NCBI GenBank assembly: GCA_963703855.1
Contig: CAVPFW010000003.1
Coordinates: 62,001 to 126,000 of the forward strand
Source of the DNA: AP-15 sp963703855
GTDB taxonomy: Bacteria; Pseudomonadota; Alphaproteobacteria; ATCC43930; CGMCC-115725
Length of the DNA: 64,000 nt
Direction of reading: 5' to 3'
Within the stretch, counting starts at the first letter, position 1; each line of letters opens with the position of its first letter. A program made the translations under genes and the position numbers. Positions 19,230 to 27,662 of this stretch are shown here, in pieces. The notes under the pieces are model-generated. The model had not been told where the DNA came from. It did no database searches and saw only the letters and a list, made by a program, of their open reading frames with translations.

Positions 19230-21395
19230 TCACCGCGGCTTGAACTCCAGAGCCGACAGCACTGCGGCGATGATCGGCATGCCGATCTCGTCGCGCAGCG
19301 TCATCACCAATTCGGGGTGGAACTGGACCGCGGCGATCGGCAGGCTGGCATGCTCAACCGCCATGACCACCCCATCGGTGGTTTCGGCGGTCACCGACAG
19401 CGCCGCCGGCAAGGTGCTGCGGCGCGCGTGCAGCGAATGGTAGCGGCCGACGGTGAACTCCCCCGGCAGATCGCGCAGCAGCCTGCCGCCGAGCACCCGG
19501 ACCAGGGACGGCTTGCCGTGGAACGGCACCTCCAGCACATCAAGCGCGCCGCCGAAATACTCGACGATCCCCTGCAATCCGAGACAGACGCCGAACACCG
19601 GCAAGGACCGCCCGACCAAGAGATCGATGGTCTCGGCCATGGCGAAATCGGCGGGCCGTCCCGGCCCCGGCGACAGCACGACGAGATCCGGAGCGGCGCC
19701 CCGGCGCAACTCGGCGCGCGCCAAGTCGGGGCGCATCGTCACCACCTCGGCGCCGGTGGTGCGGATGTAATTGGCGAGGGTATGGACGAACGAATCCTCA
19801 TGGTCGACCAGCAGCACCCGGGCATGTCGGCCGGCTTCCGCCCCCGCCACGGCTCGGGCACCCGAAGCGGCAGGGGCCTTCCCCCTGATCGCGGAAAACA
19901 TCGCCGAGGCCTTGAGACGGCATTCGGCCTCCTCGGCCTCAGGGTCGCTGTCGTAGAGCAGGGTGGCGCCGGCCCGCACCTCGCCGACCCCGTCCTTGAT
20001 ACGGATCGTGCGCAGGGTCAGGCCGGTGTTCATGTTGCCGTCAAAGGTGACGCGCCCGATGGCGCCGCCGTACCACCGGCGCGCCGAGCGCTCGTGCTCC
20101 TCGATAAAGCGGATCGCCCAGAGTTTGGGGGCGCCGGTCACGGTCACCGCCCAGGCGTGGCTCAGAAACCCGTCGAGCGCGTCGAATTCAGGGCACAGTT
20201 CGCCCTCGACATGGTCGACCGTGTGGATCAGCCGCGAATAAAGCTCAATCTGACGCCGGCCGATCACGCGCACGCTGCCCGGCATCGACACCCGCGACTT
20301 GTCGTTGCGGTCGACATCGGTGCACATCGTCAATTCGCTCTCGTCCTTCGTCGAGTTCAGCAATTCGCGGATGCGCTCGGCGTCCTCGACCGGGTCGCGG
20401 CCGCGGGCGATGGTGCCGCTGATCGGGCAGGTCTCGATCCGCCGCCCTTCGACGCGCACGAACATCTCGGGCGAGGCCGACACCAGAAACTCGCCCTCGC
20501 CGAGGTTGATCAAGGCGCCATAGGGGGCCGGGTTGGCCTGGCGGAGCCGCTGGAAAACGAGGCTCGGCGGATCGGCGCAGCGATCGGCGAGCAGCTGTCC
20601 GACGACGACCTCGAACAGGTCGCCGCGCGCAAAGGCTTGCTTGGCGCGCGCCACCAGCGCCGCATATTCGCCGGGGCCGTGGTCGCTCTCGCTGGGCCTT
20701 ACCGCCGGGACATGGTCAAGGCGGTAGGGTGCGGCCGGGGTCGCTCGCGGCACCCCCGCGGTCGACCTCCCGCCCGCTGCGAACTCGTAGCGGTGGGTCG
20801 CCGCGATCTGGCGCATATGATCGACGATCAGGATCTCGTCGGGCAGATACAGCACCAGGTCGCGCTGGTCCTCGGACCGCGGCAGTTTCAAGCGCATCGG
20901 CTCGAACTGAAACACCAGATCATAGCCAAAGGCGCCGTAGAGCCCGAGATGCTGATCCTCGGGACTGGCGAACAGATCGACCAAGGCGCGCAGCACCGAG
21001 AAGACGGAAGGCTGCCGGCTGCGCATCTCTTCCGAAAAACGCTCGGTGGTCTCGGCGATCTCGCCGCCGAGACAGTCATCGCCGACCGGGTCGAGGCTGG
21101 CCGCGGCCAGCCCCGACAGGGCCTCGTGGATCGCCGGCAGCAGAACCCGGCCGCGCCGGTTCAGCGCGTCGATTGCAAAGCGCCGCCCGCGCGCGGTAAA
21201 CGCCAGCGGCGGATCGACAAAACCCATGTCCCAGCGCGTGTAGCGGCCGGGAAACTCGAAGCTCGACGAAAACAGCACGCCGCGCCCGTTGTCGAGCGCC
21301 TCGGCCAGCGCGCTGTCAGCCGGCTGATAGACGCCCTCGGCGATCTCCCGCCTGACCCCGATGCCGCCCTTTGTCGTGTAGCTCGTGACGCGCAT
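19230..21395 (-). CDS. trpE: Fused anthranilate synthase TrpE(G)
   Basis: A 721-residue fusion of both anthranilate synthase subunits. Residues 1-500 are the chorismate-using component (FLVSASPEMFVRVEG, CPISGTIARGRDP, and the Mg-binding region DVDRNDKSRV). Residues 525-721 are the glutaminase: oxyanion-loop Cys in PVFGVCLGLQG, and the His-Glu pair in AVQFHPELV. Such TrpE(G) fusions are known from Rhizobium, Brucella and Azospirillum, and explain why no separate trpG precedes trpD. An attenuator with a Trp-rich leader peptide lies upstream. Confidence 0.96.
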   Translation of the reverse strand: MRVTSYTTKGGIGVRREIAEGVYQPADSALAEALDNGRGVLFSSSFEFPGRYTRWDMGFVDPPLAFTARGRRFAIDALNRRGRVLLPAIHEALSGLAAASLDPVGDDCLGGEIAETTERFSEEMRSRQPSVFSVLRALVDLFASPEDQHLGLYGAFGYDLVFQFEPMRLKLPRSEDQRDLVLYLPDEILIVDHMRQIAATHRYEFAAGGRSTAGVPRATPAAPYRLDHVPAVRPSESDHGPGEYAALVARAKQAFARGDLFEVVVGQLLADRCADPPSLVFQRLRQANPAPYGALINLGEGEFLVSASPEMFVRVEGRRIETCPISGTIARGRDPVEDAERIRELLNSTKDESELTMCTDVDRNDKSRVSMPGSVRVIGRRQIELYSRLIHTVDHVEGELCPEFDALDGFLSHAWAVTVTGAPKLWAIRFIEEHERSARRWYGGAIGRVTFDGNMNTGLTLRTIRIKDGVGEVRAGATLLYDSDPEAEEAECRLKASAMFSAIRGKAPAASGARAVAGAEAGRHARVLLVDHEDSFVHTLANYIRTTGAEVVTMRPDLARAELRRGAAPDLVVLSPGPGRPADFAMAETIDLLVGRSLPVFGVCLGLQGIVEYFGGALDVLEVPFHGKPSLVRVLGGRLLRDLPGEFTVGRYHSLHARRSTLPAALSVTAETTDGVVMAVEHASLPIAAVQFHPELVMTLRDEIGMPIIAAVLSALEFKPR

Positions 21396-21448
21396 GCGAA
21401 CCTCCCTCTGCGCCGCAGGGAGATCCGGGCAGGTTCGCCTGAAACTGC

Positions 21449-21479
21449 AAAGGCCGCCCGGAACTCCGAAGCGGCCTTA
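21449..21479 (-). terminator. Attenuator terminator hairpin before trpE(G)
   Basis: On the minus strand, AAGGCCGC and GCGGCCTT (8 perfect base pairs) enclose a 13-base loop that itself contains CGGA/TCCG, and are followed by T residues (CCTTTGCAGTTT). It lies 30 bases after the trpL stop and about 55 bases before the trpE ATG. The string GGCGGCCG right after the leader stop is complementary to the first arm and could form the competing antiterminator. Confidence 0.75.
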
Positions 21480-21508
21480 TCGGAAACGTCAAACGACGGC
21501 CGCCCGCG

Positions 21509-21553
21509 TTATACGGGCCACCACCAAGTTGCCGACAGTGCGATGCGAACCAT
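21509..21553 (-). CDS. trpL: Trp leader peptide (attenuation)
   Basis: A 14-codon reading frame translating to MVRIALSATWWWPV, with three consecutive Trp codons (TGG) at codons 10-12 and a TAA stop. It precedes a terminator hairpin and trpE(G), the arrangement of ribosome-dependent Trp attenuation; the rhizobial trpL peptide also ends with a WWW run. No ribosome-binding site precedes the ATG, and the predicted transcription start falls on the A of the ATG, so the mRNA would be leaderless. Ribosomes stalling at the Trp codons when charged tRNA-Trp is low would favour the antiterminator. Confidence 0.85.
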   Translation of the reverse strand: MVRIALSATWWWPV

Positions 21554-21559
21554 AGCGTC

Positions 21560-21588
21560 ATGCTAGCAGTTCGCCGCCCGCGCTGCAA
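21560..21588 (-). promoter_or_regulatory. Predicted promoter of trpL-trpE(G)
   Basis: On the minus strand, TTGCAG (21583-21588) and TAGCAT (21560-21565) are separated by exactly 17 bases. The -10 is followed by 6 bases and then the trpL ATG, which puts the transcription start at the first base of the start codon. Each hexamer matches 4 of 6 consensus positions. This is inference from sequence only. Confidence 0.55.
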
Positions 21589-21678
21589 CCGCAGTCTGAA
21601 GCCCTGTCTCTGCGGGCCGGCTCGGCGCAGGCGCCCGCAACCCCTGCTCGGTTCCCGACCAGAGGGGAGAGATCGGCC

Positions 21679-22434
21679 TCAATCGTCTCCGTCGCTTCGC
21701 CGGTTCAGCACGATCGTGTAGCTTTGAACGAAATCATTGGCCTGCGCGGAATCGGATATCACGCTGATGGTCAACGTATCGTAGGCGAGCCCGGTCGGCG
21801 AGCGCAGGCGGGTGGGATCGTAGGCGACGGTGACGCCGCATGCCGCGCCCCTCGGAATATTCCCGATGCAGGTCGTGCTTTTCACCGCCGCCCGGCCTTG
21901 GAGCGCGCTTGCTTCCGCCGTCGCGATGCGCAGCGCCACGTCGCCATCGCTTACCAATGTCGCGGTGAAGGTGTAGAGCTGTTGCCGGAGAACCGCGTAG
22001 GCATTCGCCGTCTCCCACGAATAATGGGCGCCCGGCGTGTTGACGAACCCGCCAAATTCATTGGCGGCGTCGATGCCGGTGAAGTCGCCCTTTGCGTTGC
22101 GGGCGTAAACCGTCAGGCTCCCCTTGGTATAGAGCGGCGGCGGCGCTGCGGGTTCGCCCGGCGTGATGCCCAACAAGTTGCCGGCCAGGTCCCAGGCGCA
22201 GGTCTGCTTGTAATCGGTCCTGCTCACATGGTAGCCGCCGCCACGCCCGGAGCCGCCATGCAGTGTGTAGTAGCTGCAATTGCCGACGACCGTATTTCCC
22301 TTGAATCCATATCCGGCCACGACCAAGCCGCGATAGCCGGGGTTGGGCCTGAATTGCAGATGATTTTCGTAGGCGTCGGCCTGGACGGCGAGGACCGTCC
22401 CGACAAGAGCCAGCAGCCATGCCCGCGCTCTCAC
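21679..22434 (-). CDS. Secreted protein with C-terminal Ig-like domain, function unknown
   Basis: A 251-residue protein. The GTG at 22434 is chosen over the longer open frame because GGAGAG lies 6 bases upstream and it gives a clean signal peptide (VRARAWLLALVGTVLAVQADA). The mature N-terminal half is rich in Gly/Tyr (VVAGYGFKGNTVVGNCSYYT). The C-terminal 90 residues have a pattern seen in ASH/HYDIN-like Ig domains: CIGNIPRGAACGVTVAYDPT then YDTLTISVISD. Two or three Cys pairs suggest disulfides. It stands alone between the trp leader and the broken yibQ gene. Confidence 0.6.
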   Translation of the reverse strand: MRARAWLLALVGTVLAVQADAYENHLQFRPNPGYRGLVVAGYGFKGNTVVGNCSYYTLHGGSGRGGGYHVSRTDYKQTCAWDLAGNLLGITPGEPAAPPPLYTKGSLTVYARNAKGDFTGIDAANEFGGFVNTPGAHYSWETANAYAVLRQQLYTFTATLVSDGDVALRIATAEASALQGRAAVKSTTCIGNIPRGAACGVTVAYDPTRLRSPTGLAYDTLTISVISDSAQANDFVQSYTIVLNRRSDGDD

Positions 22435-22578
22435 TCGCGACTCTCCGGAAGATTTCCCCGATCGCGGCGATGATAGCGGTTTTCGCGGGTTTCCAAAGCA
22501 AAAGCGGCTTCGGCCCGGCGGGCTGCGTCGGGGCATGGCGGAGACTGCGACGCGCCGGCTCTCGGATGGCGCGGCTTC

Positions 22579-23686
22579 TCAGCGCCCGGCCGCCTCGCCC
22601 TCGCCCATCCGGTGACGCACCACCGCGCTGAGGGGGACGAGGACGATTCCCTTCCCCGCGAGCGACCGCAGCCACGGCCTCAGCGCCGCCAGGGTGGTGG
22701 GCGTGGGCGTGGCGATGGCGATGGCGCTGCCGAGACGGCGCGCCACCCGTTCGACCTCGACGAGCTGCCTCGCGATCGCGGCGGGGGCGAGGTTGTCGTC
22801 GAGGAACACGTCGCGTGCGGCGCGGGGCAACCCTTCGACCGCCGCCAACCGGTACCCGATGCTATCGGACGTCGTGCGCGAATTGAGAAACAGCAGGCCG
22901 CGGGCGCGCAATTCCGCGATGACCGGGGCCATTCCCTGCGCGTCGGCGGTGAATTTGCTGCCCATGTGGTTGTTGATCCCGACAAAGCCGTCGAAGCGCC
23001 GGAGACCCCAACGCAGCCGCTCGAGGATCTCGTCGCGCGTCAGCGAGGTGTAGAGCGCATGCGCCCCGGGGTCCTCGTGCCGGTCAATCGCCTCCATCGG
23101 CACATGCAGCAGCAATTCGTCGCCGCGGCGGCGCGCCGCCGCGGTCTGCTGCGGCGGCTCGTCGGCATAGCATGAAGAAGGTCAGCGGCCCGGGCAGTCT
23201 CGTCGCCGCCGCGGTCCGCACCCGGTCGAGGCCGAGACCGTCGAGCACGACCGCGACCAGCGGCCGATCGCCGGCAATCGGCGCCGGCACCGCAAACCGC
23301 AGCCACGCCGGCTCCGCTCGCGGCGGCGCCGGCAACGCGGGCAGCGGCGCGGCCAGCGGCGGCGCAGGCAGCAGTGGCGGCGGACGCCGCACCGCCTCCT
23401 CGACCGGCCTGATCGGCGATTGCGGCTTTGCCGCGTGCGCCATGGCCGCCGATTGAGCGCCGACACGATGCGGGCTTGGCGCGGCTGATGCTGCATGGTG
23501 CGGCAGCGCCGGAACCTGATGCCGCGTTGTGTTGAGAACCGGCCGCGTCACGAGCCAGATTCCGACGGCGCCGAAAACCAGCAGGCCGATCATCCCGACG
23601 CGCGAATGCCGCCCGGCATGCCGCCGCCAGACCCGCACCAACCGGCGCCACCTCGCCTTCACCATCCGGCCGGCGCCCACGCGCAT
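22579..23686 (-). pseudogene. Divergent polysaccharide deacetylase (YibQ family), frameshifted
   Basis: Two overlapping frames together give one member of the divergent polysaccharide deacetylase family. The first part (from 23686) has a transmembrane anchor (GLLVFGAVGIWLV), a long Pro/Ala linker and the domain start PLVAVVLDGLGLDRVRT. Around 23170 the frame breaks: the homologous continuation YADEPPQQTAAARRRGDELL is read in the next frame and runs on through LLLHVPMEAIDRHED and FVGINNHMGSKFT. The family Asp-Asp pair near the start is Asp-Gly here, and a usual GHP motif near the end reads ATP, so catalytic residues are also lost. Either a decaying gene or a sequencing error on top of divergence. 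Confidence 0.75.
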
Positions 23687-23715
23687 CTCACGCGATCAGC
23701 GGGTTAGCCTGGGGG

Positions 23716-23838
23716 TCATCTCGTAAGGCCACGGCGCAACGCTTCGTTGACGAGTTCCTAGAGATCGACATGACGCGCAATGCGTAACCGCTCGAGCGCG
23801 GCGGCCATATCATTTCCGATCGTCAGCGTGGTTCTGAT
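23716..23838 (-). pseudogene. Remnant of a ribbon-helix-helix (CopG/VapB-type) antitoxin
   Basis: On the minus strand a 41-codon stretch reads (I)RTTLTIGNDMAAALERLR then IARHVDL, stop, ELVNEALRRGLTR, stop. Apart from the first codon and the internal TAG it matches the usual antitoxin start MRTTLTIDDD...LKELVNEALRRGL. The expected ATG is ATC and a Lys codon is TAG, so it cannot be translated. No toxin gene adjoins it. Confidence 0.6.
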
Positions 23839-24038
23839 GCATCAGCTCGTAACGGGCATGATGCGATGATGTCAATCAGGGCCGTCGCGGCGTTTCTCGG
23901 CTGGCGGTACGTAGCGCCCTCCCTCTCCCCGACCCTGTGAGAGCATCGTTTCCGCCGCGCGGCGGAGGCTGATATAACGGCGCTTCGGCTCGGACAGGCG
24001 CCGCAGATGCTGCTGATCGATAGTTGGGTAAGCGCCGC

Positions 24039-25076
24039 GTGACCGGCGACCTGAAATCGCTGCTCGCCGTCGTCGCGCAGGGCCGGAGCCTAGGCGAGAG
24101 CGAGGCCGAGGCGGCGTTCGACATTATCATGAGCGGCAACGCCACGCCGTCGCAGATGGGCGCCTTTCTGATGGCTCTGCGGGTACGCGGCGAGACCGTC
24201 GACGAGATCGCCGGCGCGGCGCGGACCATGCGGGCCAAGGCTGTGCAGATCGACGCACCGCCCGGGACCATCGACACCTGCGGCACCGGCGGCGATGCCT
24301 CGGGCAGCTTCAACATCTCGACCGCGAGCGCCTTGGTCGTCGCTGGCTGCGGCGTGCCGGTCGCCAAGCACGGCAACCGCGCGCTGTCGTCGAAATCGGG
24401 CTCGGCCGATGTGTTGACCGCGCTCGGCGTCGATATCGACGCGGATCTCTCGGTCGTGCGCGCCTGCCTGTGGGAGATCGGCATCGGCTTTCTGATGGCG
24501 CCGCGCCATCACAGCGCCACCCGCCATGTGGCCCCCACCCGCGTCGAGCTCGGCACGCGGACGATCTTCAACCTGCTGGGCCCGCTGTCGAGCCCGGCCA
24601 ACGCGCGGCGCCAGCTCGTCGGGGTGTTCGCTCCCGAATGGGTGCGGCCGATGGCCGAGGTGCTGGGCCGGCTCGGCGGCGAGCGCGCCTGGGTCGTGCA
24701 CGGCGACGGCCTCGACGAGCTGACCACCGCCGGGCCGACGACGGTCGCGGCGCTCGACAACGGCATGGTCGAGGTGTTCGAGATCGTCGCCGCGGATGCC
24801 GGGCTGCCCTCGGCGCGGCTCGAAGATCTGCGCGGCGGCGAGCCGGCGTACAACGCGCGGCTGATGCGCGACCTCCTCGCCGGTGTAGGCGGGCCATTGC
24901 GCGACGTCGTGCTGCTCAACACCGCCGCCGCCCTGCTGATCGCGGGCCGGGCCGCGGGTCTCGCCGACGGCGCCGAACTGGCCGCGCGCTCGATCGATTC
25001 GGGTGCGGCACGGCGCGTGCTGGAAGATCTCGTCGCGCGAACGAACGCCCCGCTGACCGCAGAGGCGGTCCGATGA
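24039..25076 (+). CDS. trpD: Anthranilate phosphoribosyltransferase
   Basis: A 345-residue enzyme that attaches phosphoribose to anthranilate. Motifs: DTCGTGGDASGSFNIST (phosphate/PRPP binding), VAKHGNRALSSKSGSADVL, and the anthranilate-site region APRHHSATRHVAPTR. The GTG at 24039 gives the family-like start MTGDLKSLL; a TTG five codons upstream is also possible. No strong ribosome-binding site is seen for either. Its stop overlaps the trpC-moaC start as ATGA, so the two are translationally coupled. Confidence 0.95.
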   Translation: MTGDLKSLLAVVAQGRSLGESEAEAAFDIIMSGNATPSQMGAFLMALRVRGETVDEIAGAARTMRAKAVQIDAPPGTIDTCGTGGDASGSFNISTASALVVAGCGVPVAKHGNRALSSKSGSADVLTALGVDIDADLSVVRACLWEIGIGFLMAPRHHSATRHVAPTRVELGTRTIFNLLGPLSSPANARRQLVGVFAPEWVRPMAEVLGRLGGERAWVVHGDGLDELTTAGPTTVAALDNGMVEVFEIVAADAGLPSARLEDLRGGEPAYNARLMRDLLAGVGGPLRDVVLLNTAAALLIAGRAAGLADGAELAARSIDSGAARRVLEDLVARTNAPLTAEAVR

Positions 25077-26338
25077 GCGACGTGCTCGACCGCATCTGCG
25101 CCGAGAAGCGCGCCCATGTCGCGCGCCGAAAGGCGGCGGTTCCCGATTCCGCGTTGCGAGCAAATCTCGCCGCCGCGCCGCCGCTGCGGCCGTTCGCGGC
25201 AGCGCTCGAACGCCGTCTCGGCGAGGGCGGCTGGGGTCTGATCGCCGAAATCAAAAAGGCCTCTCCCAGCGCCGGGCTGATCCGCGCCGATTTCGACCCG
25301 GCCGCCTTGGCGCGCGCATACGAGGCCGGCGGCGCGACCTGCCTTTCGGTGCTGACCGACACCCCCTTTTTCCAAGGCAGCGACGACGATCTGCGCGCCG
25401 CCCGGCACGCGGTCGCCTTGCCGGCGCTGCGCAAGGATTTCATCCTCGACCCCTACCAGATCCTCGAAAGCCGCCTGATCGGCGCCGACTGCGTTCTGTT
25501 GATCATGGCGGCGCTCAGCGACACGACTGCGCGCGAGCTGGCGTCGGCTGCGTTCGAGCTCGGTCTCGACGTGCTGGCCGAGGTGCACGACCGCGAGGAG
25601 CTCGACCGGGCAGTGCGCCTGGAGGTGCGGTTGATCGGCATCAACAATCGTAATCTCAAGACCTTGGCGGTCGATCTGAACACGACGCGACAGCTGGCGC
25701 CATTAGTGCCGCCCGACCGTATCGTCGTCGCCGAAAGCGGAATCCGCGGCCCCGACGATTTCGGCCGTCTCGCCACGGCCGGCGCCCGCTGTTTTCTGGT
25801 CGGCGAAACCCTGATGCGCGAGCCCGATGTCGCCGCCGCGACCCGGCGCCTCCTCGGCCTCCCCGAATTCACCCATCTCGACGCGCAGGGCCGCGCCCGC
25901 ATGGTCGACATCTCCGGCAAGGGCGAGACCGACCGCATCGCGGTCGCCGGCGCGCGGGTCGTCATGCGCCCGGAGACATTGGAACGCATCCGCTCGGGCG
26001 ACGTCGCCAAGGGTGATGTGCTCGCGGTGGCTCGGCTCGCCGGCATCATGGCCGCCAAACGCACCGCCGAGCTGATCCCGCTGTGCCACCCGCTGGCGCT
26101 GACCTCGGTCGAGGTCGCGCTCGCCTGCGTGCCCGAGACCAGCGCGGTCGAGATCACCGCTACGTGCCGGTTGCGCGGCCGCACCGGGGTCGAGATGGAG
26201 GCGCTGACGGCGGCCGGCGTCGCGGCGCTGACCATCTACGACATGTGCAAGGCGGTCGATCGCGAGATGATCGTCACCGACCTGCGCCTGCTGCGAAAGT
26301 CGGGCGGTCAATCAGGTGTTTGGGAGGCAATACCGTGA
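25073..26338 (+). CDS. trpC: Indole-3-glycerol phosphate synthase fused to MoaC (TrpC-MoaC)
   Basis: One 421-codon frame encodes two enzymes that are normally separate. Residues 1-262 are TrpC: IAEIKKASPSAGLI (catalytic Lys), LRKDFILDPYQI, GINNRNLKTL and VAESGI. Residues 264-421 are MoaC, the cyclic pyranopterin monophosphate synthase of molybdenum cofactor synthesis: FTHLDAQGRARMVDIS at its start, AAKRTAELIPLCHPLALTS, GVEMEALTAAG and YDMCKAVDREM. The joint is LLG-LP-EFTHLD with no stop and no start codon between the domains. The TrpC end and the MoaC length are both normal. A lost stop or a base-call error could also give this; the next in-frame ATG would cost MoaC about 11 residues. Confidence 0.9.
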   Translation: MSDVLDRICAEKRAHVARRKAAVPDSALRANLAAAPPLRPFAAALERRLGEGGWGLIAEIKKASPSAGLIRADFDPAALARAYEAGGATCLSVLTDTPFFQGSDDDLRAARHAVALPALRKDFILDPYQILESRLIGADCVLLIMAALSDTTARELASAAFELGLDVLAEVHDREELDRAVRLEVRLIGINNRNLKTLAVDLNTTRQLAPLVPPDRIVVAESGIRGPDDFGRLATAGARCFLVGETLMREPDVAAATRRLLGLPEFTHLDAQGRARMVDISGKGETDRIAVAGARVVMRPETLERIRSGDVAKGDVLAVARLAGIMAAKRTAELIPLCHPLALTSVEVALACVPETSAVEITATCRLRGRTGVEMEALTAAGVAALTIYDMCKAVDREMIVTDLRLLRKSGGQSGVWEAIP

Positions 26339-27549
26339 TTTCGGTTGAAGAAGCCCTGGGCCGCCTGCTGGCCCTGGTCGACCCCCTTCCGGCCGAGCAG
26401 GTGGCGCTCGCCGACGGGCTCGGCCGGGTCCTCGCCGAGGAGCTCGCGGCGCGGCGCACCCAGCCGCCCTTCGCGGTTTCGGCGATGGACGGCTATGCCG
26501 TGCGCGCCGATGATTTGACCCGGATCCCGGTCGAATTGCGCATCGTCGCCGAGGTCCCTGCCGGGGCCGGGTTCGGCGGCCATGTCGGCTCGGGCGAGGC
26601 CGCGCGCATCTTTACCGGGGCGCCGATGCCGACCGGCACCGACACGATCATCATCCAGGAAGATACCGAGCGCTCCGGCGACCGCGTGCGGGTCCTCGAA
26701 GGCGCGCGGCGCGGCCGCTATGTCCGCCGCGAGGGCCTCGATTTCGCCGCGGGCGACATGCTGCTGCGGCCGGGCCGGCGCCTGACAGCCCGCGACATCG
26801 GCCTCGCGGCGGCGATGAACCGGCCGTGGCTCTTTGTCCATCGCCGGCCGCGGATCGGCATCCTGTCGACCGGCGACGAGGTCGTCATGCCGGGCGACCC
26901 GATCGGGCCGCACCAGATCGTCAGCTCGAACAGCCTGGCGCTGGCCGCGATCGTCGCCGCCTGCGGCGCGGTCGCGGTGTCGGTCGGCAACGCCCCGGAC
27001 GACCCCGAGGCATTGCGCCGCATCGCCGCCGCGACGCGAGGCGTCGACCTTCTGGTCACCACCGGCGGGGTTTCGGTCGGCGAGCACGATCTGGTGCGCG
27101 AGGCGCTGGCCGCTGACGGGTTCGATCTCGATTTCTGGCAGATCGCGATGCGCCCGGGCAAGCCGTTGATGGTCGGCCGCTACCGCGGCGCCGCGATGCT
27201 CGGGCTGCCCGGCAACCCGGTCTCGACGTTTGTCTGCGCGATGCTGTTCCTGGTGCCGGGGATCGAGCGGCTGAGCGGCCTCGCGCCGACGGCCGACCCT
27301 TTGCCGAGCGCGCGGCTCGGCGCTGCGCTGGCGGCAAACGACCGGCGCCAGGATTATCTGCGCGCCCGGCTCGCCCGCGCCGCCGACGGAATCGACGAGG
27401 TGTTCGCGTTCGAGGCCCAGGACAGCTCGATGATGCAGCTCCTGGCCGGGGCCGACTGCCTGATCCTGCGCCCGCCGCATGCCCCCGCCGCGGCCGCCGG
27501 CGGCATCGTGCCGATCGTCCGCTTCCCGGCCGGGGCATTGCCGGTCTGA
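26335..27549 (+). CDS. moeA: Molybdopterin molybdenumtransferase
   Basis: A 404-residue enzyme that inserts molybdate into adenylylated molybdopterin. It begins at a GTG overlapping the previous stop (GTGA) with GGGAGG about 8 bases upstream. Family motifs: PFAVSAMDGYAVRADD, IFTGAPMPTGTDTIIIQED, GILSTGDEVVMPG, TTGGVSVGEHDLV, MRPGKPLMVGRY and LGLPGNPVSTFVC. Its coupling to MoaC fits a shared cofactor pathway. Confidence 0.96.
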   Translation: MISVEEALGRLLALVDPLPAEQVALADGLGRVLAEELAARRTQPPFAVSAMDGYAVRADDLTRIPVELRIVAEVPAGAGFGGHVGSGEAARIFTGAPMPTGTDTIIIQEDTERSGDRVRVLEGARRGRYVRREGLDFAAGDMLLRPGRRLTARDIGLAAAMNRPWLFVHRRPRIGILSTGDEVVMPGDPIGPHQIVSSNSLALAAIVAACGAVAVSVGNAPDDPEALRRIAAATRGVDLLVTTGGVSVGEHDLVREALAADGFDLDFWQIAMRPGKPLMVGRYRGAAMLGLPGNPVSTFVCAMLFLVPGIERLSGLAPTADPLPSARLGAALAANDRRQDYLRARLARAADGIDEVFAFEAQDSSMMQLLAGADCLILRPPHAPAAAAGGIVPIVRFPAGALPV

Positions 27550-27587
27550 TTCGGCCGCCGCCCGAAAATCGGGTCTTAATGCGGCAC

Positions 27588-27616
27588 TTGACGTGGCGCG
27601 CGAACTAAAGTAGAAC
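27588..27616 (+). promoter_or_regulatory. lexA promoter with overlapping LexA (SOS) operator
   Basis: TTGACG (27588-27593) and TAGAAC (27611-27616) are spaced by 17 bases, a good sigma-70 pair. GAAC-N7-GAAC at 27602-27616 is the reverse complement of GTTC-N7-GTTC, the alphaproteobacterial SOS box, and it covers the -10 element. LexA bound here would block RNA polymerase, so lexA is probably autoregulated. The operator is 46 bases before the lexA ATG. Confidence 0.85.
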
Positions 27617-27662
27617 GATGTCGGCGTTTAGGATTTGTTCCGCACTGGTGAGTGGGGGTTTC

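Noticed and set aside
18990..21566. An 858-codon plus-strand open frame over trpE(G)
   Set aside because: Antisense shadow; the minus strand encodes complete anthranilate synthase.
23921..23946. A fifth copy of the GC-rich hairpin repeat near trpD
   Set aside because: Only a CCCTCTCCCC string and a short GAGAG are present; too little to call.
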